NCBI GenBank assembly: GCA_910592205.1
Contig: CAJVPJ010000661.1
Location: 1 to 19,506, forward strand
DNA: 19,506 bases
Source of the DNA: Paraglomus occultum
Lineage: Eukaryota; Glomeromycota; Glomeromycetes; Paraglomerales; Paraglomeraceae
Reading direction: 5' to 3'
Notes under the pieces: generated by a model
What the model was told of the DNA's origin: nothing
Seen by the model: the letters and a program-made list of their open reading frames with translations, nothing else
Databases searched by the model: none
Shown here: in pieces, positions 1 to 8,842 of the stretch
Position numbering within the stretch: position 1 is the stretch's first letter
Layout of the letters: the number at the start of each line of letters is the position of its first letter
Made by a program: the position numbers and the translations under genes

Positions 1-333
1 CAAATGGATATAGTGTACGAGGCATATGGCACTGAGTGTAGTGTATGAACCAGATGTAATAAACATACTCATAAACATGACTCATAAAACATGCCCGTAA
101 CGAATATGTTATAAAGTAGGGTTAACGTGTTCTCATAATAAATTTGTAATATAATTAAGTGATTTTTGAAAAATAGGGTCTGTTCTAATGTTTGTCACTT
201 ATCACGCTACAATGGCTGTATAATTTACTATAGCAAATTGATATACATGCATTTTATTTTAATGATATGCAACACGGGGAGATGTATAATTTTTATTTTA
301 TAATTCTGTTATATTGTACTACGAAAATTACGC

Positions 334-340
334 TATATAA
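334..340 (+). promoter_or_regulatory. TATA box of the HMG-box gene
   Basis: A TATATAA motif lies about 230 nt before the HMG gene start codon. The sequence from about 365 to 568 contains no ATG, so the first AUG of a transcript starting about 30 nt below this box would be the annotated one. The leader carries several C/T-rich runs (around 407-430 and 463-470). Transcription start is inferred, not seen. Confidence 0.5.
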
Positions 341-568
341 TGCAGGCATTTTTCAACCGAATTCCCATTCTTTACACAAATTTCTCAACAAGTAAAGAGA
401 ACAAACCCCTCTCCTTCACCTACTTTTTGGAGCATATTACTCATTCCCTCACAATTAAACCCCCAGCGGTCCAAATAATCCTCTAGGTGGACAATAAAAA
501 GACGTTTTATCCATCTTTAATATTTATTATCATTTCCCTTTACTGAATCCCCCGACCTTATACAAACA

Positions 569-1879
569 ATGGATGTTGAAGCTAGAAAGAAGTTTTGCGG
601 TCTCTTAATGTTCGATAGCCCATCGACATCTCAAAAGTCTCCGACATCTCAAAGCTTTATCGACATTTCATCGCGGGGTGAGGTTGATCCCTCCGCGATG
701 GGTTACTATAGTCATAACAATTTCATTCCGATGCAAGACTCTCACATAAACGACTTCAATAAGAGTCATGCCCTAGCTGCAGGCGCAGCAGCAGGCGATG
801 AACCGATAAACGACAATGTTGGTCAAGATAGACAATCTTCAACTCAATCGCAGCCTAGACGCACTCCTCGACCACCCAATGCCTTCATCCTTTATAGAAG
901 AGCCAAACAACCAGCCATTATCGCATCGCAGAGACATCTTACGAACGCTGAAGTCTCGAGGCAAATTTCAGACATGTGGAAATCCGAGTCTGAAGAAACT
1001 CGCTTAGAATGGGAGAGATATGCAGATCGCAAGAAACTGGAGCATATGAAACTCTATCCAGATTACGTCTATCGCCCGGTCAAGAACAAGAAGAAGAGTG
1101 AAAAGGTTGACAAACGCCGACAACAACGCCGCAAGGAAGCAGCCGCAGCCAACGAGAGCAAGTCAGTCGGAAATGAAGCTGTTTCGACTACTGGACCAGT
1201 ACGACGGAGATCCAAGCCAGTTCCTACTTCACCAACACGATTAGACCTGTCATCCGATAGAATGCCAAACTTCTTTCCATCTACAATCATAACGTCAAAC
1301 TTAACCACTAGAACCGATACCACACATCCTATTCTTCCTTCCCAACCCGAAATACCTATGATGGCTAGTCCAGCTCCGCTCGACGAATTGCATCAGACAC
1401 ACTTCCCTGACATGCCTTCAATTCCGTCTACCAACACTACAACTTCATCCTCCTCCTCCGTCTCACCAATAACTCCAATATCTCCTCCACAATTAGGCGT
1501 TCAGTCCCTGAAGGTCAATCGTCAACCGAGTGTCTTTCATGAGTTGGCTTATTCGACGAGCGGTCACAACACACCTATCCAATTTCAGCCCATAGATGGT
1601 CCATATGGCGGGTATCAGAACTTGGACTTCTGTGTTATTCCGGATGTCTACAGAAGTCATCGCCAAGTGTTGGATGATTATATGCTCCATCATAACATTT
1701 CAACGCCGACGTCGCCTACCGATACTTCGAACATTTATGTTGAGACTGGTGAACAGTTTTATCATACCAATGGAGCTAACGGTAACGGTCAACCGTCATA
1801 TACCGATCTACTTGCGAACTTAGATGTCAACGATTTCTTGGGTGGTTCTGCGAATCAACAAGTTGCCTACTTACAATAA
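569..1879 (+). CDS. HMG-box transcription factor (MATA-HMG type)
   Basis: This is an intronless gene of 436 aa, probably a sequence-specific DNA-binding regulator in the nucleus. One HMG box spans about residues 100-170. It opens with RPPNAFILYRR, has the helix-2/3 signature SRQISDMWKSES, and closes with KLEHMKLYPDYVYRP, the pattern of fungal mating-type (MATA_HMG) and Ste11/Prf1-like boxes. A strongly basic tail (about 171-191, KNKKKSEK then KRRQQRRKE) should act as nuclear localisation signal and DNA contact. The rest is low-complexity Ser/Thr/Pro-rich sequence (for example a TTTSSSSSVSP stretch), typical of activation or linker regions. The start is well supported: it is the first ATG after the TATA box, with A at -3 and G at +4. 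Mating or sexual development is a family-based possibility only. The usual neighbours of the mucoralean sex locus, a triose-phosphate transporter and an RNA helicase, are not in the window. Arbuscular mycorrhizal fungi carry many HMG genes of this type, so it need not be a sex determinant. Confidence 0.93.
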   Translation: MDVEARKKFCGLLMFDSPSTSQKSPTSQSFIDISSRGEVDPSAMGYYSHNNFIPMQDSHINDFNKSHALAAGAAAGDEPINDNVGQDRQSSTQSQPRRTPRPPNAFILYRRAKQPAIIASQRHLTNAEVSRQISDMWKSESEETRLEWERYADRKKLEHMKLYPDYVYRPVKNKKKSEKVDKRRQQRRKEAAAANESKSVGNEAVSTTGPVRRRSKPVPTSPTRLDLSSDRMPNFFPSTIITSNLTTRTDTTHPILPSQPEIPMMASPAPLDELHQTHFPDMPSIPSTNTTTSSSSSVSPITPISPPQLGVQSLKVNRQPSVFHELAYSTSGHNTPIQFQPIDGPYGGYQNLDFCVIPDVYRSHRQVLDDYMLHHNISTPTSPTDTSNIYVETGEQFYHTNGANGNGQPSYTDLLANLDVNDFLGGSANQQVAYLQ

Positions 1880-2335
1880 TAATAAAAGTATAATACTTGG
1901 GTTTCTCTTTTTTCTTTTACTTTTTCTTTTCTTTTCAACTGTTACATATATTTCCCTCTCACATTTCCCCCCTTTCCCTTTAAATCCTTTTTCTCTTTCA
2001 CCTTTTCACACTGGAGAAAGAAAAGAAACAAAAAATACACAAAAAAGTGAGATAATTATAAAATATGGAATTTATAATACATACAGTCGTTGGATTGGGT
2101 TATTTAATTCTTTTGGGTTTTTTATGGGTTGGTTGGGCTTTCAAGGTTTTTGTAAGTACATTTTATATACTTTACTTTACCCGATCAAACGATATCGCTC
2201 GTCTTTTTTGTTCTTGTTCTTTTATTATTGGTTTTTTTCTTTTCTTGATCTTTACTTTTCCTTTAACAGGGAAAAGTCTTGTAGATACATTGCTTTAGGG
2301 TATCGAGGTTGGTTTTTTTTTTATTTGATATAATA
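1880..2335 (+). other. T-rich 3' flank / probable 3' UTR of the HMG gene
   Basis: Directly after the HMG stop codon come AATAAA (1881-1886) and then long T and C/T runs (about 1900-1990 and 2205-2330). The open frames across it translate to runs of Phe and Leu with no domain and no codon logic, so I treat them as products of the T-richness rather than genes. The AATAAA is so near the stop that the real polyadenylation site may lie further down; another AATAAA occurs at 2793-2798. Confidence 0.45.
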
Positions 2336-3039
2336 TATAAAGTACACAATTCTCGTCTTTGAACGAAAGAGGTCTCTGTTGTTCGAAAGTGGAGTGAGAT
2401 GAAGGAATATATCGGAGGATAACTATATATTTTACTAGGCAGGGAGAATTTTGAGAAGCCCAACACTCAAAAGTACTGTAAAAATAGTATCCCCAGCTGA
2501 GCGAGAAAGCACGGTTGTAGAATAGTGAACGTAGGCGATTGTTATATGCGATGCTATAATTAATATCGTCGATTTGTTAGAATCCTTTCGCTTTCGATCT
2601 GTTCTTCACGTGTAACGTTCGCCGGCTGGCATATAATGTTGTATGATATATAATAGAACTTAAAGTCAGAAAGAATGTTAAATGTAAATCTCATCCACTT
2701 ATGTCACGGAGACTTCTTTTCTGACTTCTGAATTTAGTTTAATTAGAATTAGCATTGTTATTATTACTTATTTTATTATTATCCAAGAAATCAATAAAGT
2801 TCGCGGGAGAAACAGGGGCAATGGGGTTTGTTCTCTATTTCACCTTCGTTTATTTTCTAAATCAAGGAAGTGTATCACTGTGTTCTGCATATATTTGACC
2901 CTTACAATAATGACAATACTTCAAACGGAATAGAAATTCGTATACGCCAAGACAGTAGAATATGGTAAGAGCCAATCCCTTTAGTTTCATCTGGCGGGTG
3001 GGGGTATGATAACATCATGGAATAACTGTTTGGGTAGTT

Positions 3040-3062
3040 CAGACAATGTATTACATTGTCTG
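3040..3062. repeat. 23-nt perfect palindrome with one-base centre
   Basis: Two 11-bp arms, CAGACAATGTA and TACATTGTCTG, are exact reverse complements around a single T. Such a symmetric site could bind a dimeric regulator or extrude as a cruciform. No gene lies close by, so the role is unknown. Confidence 0.8.
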
Positions 3063-4567
3063 TACCAGAAGCGTGAGAGGGAGTTGTTTCAATATTAATA
3101 ATCTATGATAAGATATTTCGCTAGATAAGCTTCTATTCATTGTTTACTGCCTTTGTTCTATGATCAGCGGCGTTTTTGATAATTTATGCAAGTCTAACAA
3201 TTAAATTATTGTATTGGAGTAGTTGGCGCAGTTTATATAATCATAAAAGTTTACTAGGATTTTACACGTCGATCACAATCGAATCATGAACTTTGAGCGT
3301 AGAAAGCCTCCGATGTTTCATGAACAATCATTTGGAAGAAAAAATAAACAAAGGCGCCCCGTTTGGGTCTTTGTTTAGCTAAGTAAACATTTTAGTTAAT
3401 TGTTGAGTTAGGAGACCACGTATTATATGACTCTTTCTTTTTTAATGATGTCTTGATTATTACGACCATTCGTTATATTGAGAATAGGTAATGCACTACA
3501 AGCTGGTTAACCAGGGTCGTTGTGATGGACAGTACAAAATTAAAAAATTTAAAGTTAATTTGCATGTTTATAATTGATGCAACCCCCTGCTTAATGATGA
3601 TCACTAATTGTAAACAAACTTTCAAGTTATTTCAACAAGTCGAAATACGACCGACAGCTTGAAACGTTCTATGAACAAAATCAGTCATAGGTATTGTATT
3701 CTTTGATGTCACAATTATACAGGCAAAACAGTAAGTCGTTTCAATTGAGGATCCTCATACTGTAGCTTAAAATATTCAATAACCCTCGTGAATCTGCAAC
3801 ACCGCCATTTCAATGAAGTAGGTTTAAGGGTCTTCCTTATACTTGTTCACCAGACATGGTCAAACTATATCTTAAATAGGATAATTGTATTAAATGGGGA
3901 ATATCTTCCATTCAACTCGATAGAATAAACATCTGGCGCAATCGCACACGTTCACGAGCGAGTCTATCATAGATAGATAATACAAGTCACACCCCCCTCA
4001 ACAATAGTCAGCATGAGAATTTATTTATTCACTCTGTCACTTTAATTGTTTCTTTTTACCATTTATTTTTTCTCTCCTTTCCATTGTCACTTCTCAACTC
4101 ACTTTTAACTCCCCTCTCGGCATCTCCCTCCTTCCCAAACAGACCACCCTCGCATTTCATACTACATCCCACCGCACCGTTTGAAATGTACGCTATTTAC
4201 AGTTCGCAACGTTATTCTTATCGAGTTTATCAAGACTGTGTGGCAATAAGATTAAGCCGGGAAGTAAACAGAGAACTAATAGGACGAACCGATTCGTTGT
4301 CATCAGATATAAACATAATCAATCATGCACATGAATGCTTATCTTAGCGGCGTACGTCGGAGTTATCGGGGGTGGTCAAAAAGTGGGGGGAGTCCTTTCG
4401 TAATATTTGTAATATCACCTTAATTTGTTAATATTAATTATGATATCGGCTAATCACTTATTAAATATATACAACAAAAAAGTAGGCGTAGTACTGGTTT
4501 TCTATTATTAAATTCACATTCGCAATACTCCGTGTCTATGCGTACAATAAGTCCCAATACAATGTTC

Positions 4568-4627
4568 CTAATGAGCCAATGCACGGGGTTGCGGAGTTCT
4601 TACTCCGCTCTTAATTGGTTCATAGGA
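4568..4627. repeat. Nested inverted repeat (two-tier stem-loop)
   Basis: An inner hairpin has 7-bp perfect arms GCGGAGT (4591-4597) and ACTCCGC (4602-4608) around a TCTT loop. It sits inside an outer pair, ATGAGCCAAT (4571-4580) and ATTGGTTCAT (4614-4623), which match at 9 of 10 positions and extend outward through CCTA/TAGG with one bulged base. The outer arms contain CCAAT/ATTGG. It may be a folded non-coding RNA, the core of a small inverted-repeat element, or a protein-binding site. Confidence 0.6.
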
Positions 4628-7550
4628 TAATTGATAACATTTAACCTATGTTTCACCAATTTTAGCTTAAACTCTGATGAACGGAGAGCAGTGGAATACC
4701 TTTACTCCGATGATAACATATGGCTAAATATATCTCAGAAGTAACACACGTGGAGAGACAGATGATATTGAACAGGTTGACAAACTAGAAACGAGAAGCC
4801 CAATTGCAATTAATCCTAAAATGGTATTAAGATTGTTGTAGCGTTTGTGGTAATGATTAGCAGATAATAGTATATTACAGAAGGATATTGTACTATATAT
4901 ATATTAATACAATTCATACAATTGCACATTGTATCATTGTAAAACTGTATATTCGTATTAGTATCAACATTTATGCTGGGAAGGGAACAATAATACAATC
5001 CGATAACGCCAGACATTGTTACTGAACAATTTTTATAACATGGGCATTGATTGCCGGATAATTCTTTAAACATCCAAAGTGTGTGCTTGTCTGGAATTAA
5101 GGTTATCAATCTAGTTACAGCGTGGATTTATTGCAGGGGGAAGGTTGTAAGAGTAGGAAAACGCTGAACGAAAGCTATCGCTGATACGTTTATCACGTGA
5201 TGTATAATACATGAATGACACATGACAAGATCGAGCCAATAAATCCTGCATACGGTGCTAAGCAATAGATGCAGATCATCTTGCCATGCAACAAAATTAA
5301 TTGGCACCATAAACAAAATATTTTGTAATATAGATACCAAACATACTTTGGGTAAACACATACCATTTGTAGAATAACCATCTTTTCGTATACACCCATG
5401 ATATACGACGAAGCAGACGACACGCTACCGTAATCTTTATGTATGTACAACGAGAGCAAATATCACCATACTATCTGCCCATCCACTTGTTTGATTTTCA
5501 TTTATCATAATGTGGCAATAAGCAAATAACAGGATTTTCGGGTGGACGATGTAGACACTATTTGTTTTGTTACTGCAATAAGAGAACAAGCTTATATTTA
5601 CTAGTACAATGGACAGGTGTCTTGTAATTGAAGATAATGTACACAATGGATGTGTCAAAACATATTGCTGATAAACCCGATCACCACATATTACAGCCCC
5701 ACCAATCTTCTCTTGCGATGCGATGAAAGACAAGGTTAAGCTAAGTAAATATTACAATTACCAATAATGGGAAAAACCGACGGTTACTCACCCCATGGAC
5801 AACCAACAGCCTGAGATGATCAGATACAAAAGTCAGACAAATAATCTGTCGAAATAGTGCATAATGCTACATCATAATATGTCCGATTATTAATAAAGCT
5901 ATTTAATAATTCGCGCTAATGCCTTCATAGTCACGGTGGTACGTCCGAAAACCCCCCCTAAATCTTACAGAAACCCCTCACCCCGAATTTAAATTACTAG
6001 CAATTAGGTAATATAAAAACTATGCGTAACCAGGCTTTTGTTTTTCGCAAAACCAGAAAATCATAATACAAATGTTGGCAGAGCTCACACAAAATTATAC
6101 CGCCACGGGCTTGTGGCTGTACGGACCATCTATGACATTTTGTAACAAACGGAATAACGACTCATAAATAAAACTAATGTCTACCATAACACACGCGCGG
6201 CATGTCCAACATGACACAATCAATGTTCGTTATGGCACTAGTATCATATGACGCAATAATTGGTCGTATTATCACATGATTTTATTGTACATTTTCACCC
6301 GAAATTCGCGAATGAATCAGATGACCAAGATCTATTTTACAGTCAAATTTTAACGGGGAGAAGAAATAAAAGTAAATCGTCAATCACAGAAACTTTTGTG
6401 TAGTAGATAAAATGTGCAAGCGAATAAGAATAAAAACCGAACTGTGTTGTTCACTTTGATACTCAAATACATGCAGTAAAGACCATTTTGTGTTTAATTT
6501 AACGTATACTTGTGCCAGATTGCAAAAGATTTCGAAACCTAAATCGCGACGCTGTACACGAAGAGACCACTGATATGATTCATGAACTAAAAGCGTGGCC
6601 AACTATATCGATTAGTTATGCAAACAATGCGTTAATTGTAATGTAGAAACGTATGCATGAATATGCCTTTTAATTATCAGCACTTCGTTGAATTAAAGGT
6701 TTGCCGTATTTAGCGTGCGTTCAATAAAATTCTCAATGAGTTTGTCTTGCAAAATTTATGGGCTTTCATAATATGAATTATTTTAAACCGAAAAGGTTAT
6801 AACTTCGGCTAGTTTATTGCACTAATAATGACTTACACTCTCTTAACTTTTAATTTATTCTATAATAAGATTTGCGTAATAGTTAATCTGACAAGTCTCT
6901 AATTTATTTTTGTACAAATTGTAGTGAACTACTATTTGACGCATTGCGCACCACTGGTTTTGTGTGAATGCGTGTGAAATAATTAAACAGACAAGTCCAT
7001 CTATCACTTGATAATTGCGATAGTTTATATACAAATTATTATCTTGATAATTCTGATTTATATTTGTAAACATACGTTGCCTGATTACTTTATATCAGTA
7101 GAGTAGAACATGTGCGTAAACCTGTCTTCTATGTGAATAAAAATCGATGCGCGTAAAATAGTAGAAATTATTCGAATAAATAAATTTGTTTGTCATAAAA
7201 GGAAAAATTATTCAATGTATCGAGTTAGCTTGATACAAATCTTTTGCGTTTGTAAAGATGCATTGTTTGCTTACTTTATATTCGTAGATTATTAATTTGT
7301 AAAATATACACAGAATTGTCTTCAAAGTGCAAAACTTTACAAAGTTGAACGGGTTGGTCCGAGCGGATAAATCTTTCATAAAACTTTGAAAAAAATAATT
7401 TACCTTAAATACGATGCATACGCATACAAGAAGATTTGAAACATACCATTTCTGGTTTAGGCAGATGTTAAATTTAGCGAATAAAGTTTATTACGTTTGT
7501 AAATTCAAACAATCAATCTGTTGAAATGAGAAAGAAAAGACCTTTTCGAG

Positions 7551-7567
7551 GTGTTGTATTACAACAC
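7551..7567. repeat. 17-nt palindrome
   Basis: Arms GTGTTGTA and TACAACAC are perfect reverse complements around a single T. The central TGTATTACA is identical to the centre of the 23-nt palindrome at 3040-3062, although the outer bases differ. Confidence 0.7.
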
Positions 7568-8308
7568 TTATCAAAAATTGCTCATTTCTATAACCTTGCC
7601 AATTTTTTGACTGACTGACCGTTCCCGTAAAATACTCAGCGGAAACGTTACGCAATTAAAACGAATGTGTTAACGTACATTAACACTATCGTCTTATGCA
7701 TGGCATAATTACGCTAATTATTTTTAAGATTTCCTGTTCCTGCGTTAGGATTGCAGGGATACAAAGAGACGCACAAAAACGTATCATCACATATCACATA
7801 CAGTGTTGTGACAATAAAGTGTGACTTAATGTATTAATACTCAACAAATGTCACCAAGCACTAAAATATTCTGTACATATATTTTATTCATGCGCATAGC
7901 CGCTTGTAGAGAATTTGCAGCCGTAAATGTCCGTCATAACACACACAAGTATTCTGGAATCACGCCACACGCGATAATATGCACAAATGAAAGCAATTAA
8001 TCCAAATTAACACATTTGTTTATGCTTGCCATTTTGTCTTTTCGCTTGTTCTCCATTTTTAACTAAGCTCTTACAATTAATAAAGTTTATTGATTGTATG
8101 CAGGAACGCGACACACACAATAACATGGAGACGAGTATGGCAAGACTATAAAGTTAATATCCCCTTAGTTTATCTCTCGCGCGTGGCGTTGACTTCACTT
8201 TCTATATTAATATAAACTAATTCAAATATTGGGGCGTGGGTAAGGGGGGAGGGAACTCCCTGCAACATTTGCGCTGCGTATGACGACAATTTCGTTACAA
8301 ACGCAGAG

Positions 8309-8381
8309 TGTGCTGTTGCTGCACCTAATGTGCTTTGCTGCTCTTAATATGCTGTTGCTGCTCCTAATGCGCTGTCTCTCC
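8309..8381. repeat. Short imperfect tandem repeat, unit about 20 nt
   Basis: Three and a half units of the form TGTGCTGTTGCTGCACCTAA follow one another: 8309-8328, 8329-8347 (one base shorter), 8348-8367 and a diverged partial unit to 8381. It lies about 460 nt beyond the stop codon of the minus-strand GTPase-Hint gene, so it could fall in that gene's 3' flank. It contains GCTGTTGCTGC triplet-like runs but no supported coding frame. Confidence 0.7.
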
Positions 8382-8842
8382 ACATGGTAGTCTGCTTTCC
8401 GACTTGTTTCATCCCTGCGCCTTACTAATAAAGCTCATGCTCCATTTTTTCACTGCGCTTCGCCATTATATTTTATGCGCATCACAATAAACTTTTTAAC
8501 ATCTCAAATGGAAAACAAAATCATTAAAGATAACATCACGCGAATATGCATGTATCCAATGATCAGGTGTTATGATACCATCATAAAGGTAGGACTATAC
8601 ATAGTAACAGCTGCCCATATTATTATCCATATGTGATACATTCATTTATCCTTTATAGCCATTCAGACGCATAAAATGGAAATAAATAAAGCCGAAAGGG
8701 CATGCATGAAATGCAGGCAATAAAATAACATATCCGGTGGCACAGGGTGCAGCATATGCACAGAGACATGCATCGGACGAGGGTATGCATACAAATCACG
8801 TGTACTGTAATACTGCGCCAATTTAACTATCGTCTAGATCGA

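Larger units (their letters stand above)
2340..8842. other. Gene-free intergenic stretch of about 6.5 kb
   Basis: I found no supported protein-coding gene, tRNA or rRNA here. Open frames are under 100 codons, lack recognisable domains and are on both strands. A run of minus-strand frames at 4816-5733 is Cys/Tyr/Ile-rich and looks like chance translation of AT-rich DNA, although a decayed mobile element cannot be excluded. A C/T-rich block at about 4070-4145 resembles the leader sequences upstream of the HMG and SWIRM genes. The structured elements are listed separately (3040-3062, 4568-4627, 7551-7567, 8309-8381). Confidence 0.6.

Noticed and set aside
1824-2333. 169-codon plus-strand open frame with many Phe and Leu residues, resembling a membrane protein
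   Set aside because: It overlaps the end of the HMG gene in another frame and arises from T-rich 3' DNA. The hydrophobicity is a by-product of TTT and CTT codons, and no domain or initiation context supports it.
4816-5733. Cluster of overlapping minus-strand open frames, Cys/Tyr/Ile-rich
   Set aside because: They are in differing frames, without conserved motifs or a consistent splice path. They best fit chance frames in AT-rich DNA, though an eroded element was considered.
7350-7372. tRNA Ser/Leu-like D-arm (TGGTCCGAGCGGATAAAT)
   Set aside because: No T-arm (GTTCGAATC-like) sequence, anticodon stem or closing acceptor stem follows.
8309-8381. CRISPR array
   Set aside because: Units are about 20 nt, directly adjacent and diverged, with no spacers, and the context is eukaryotic.
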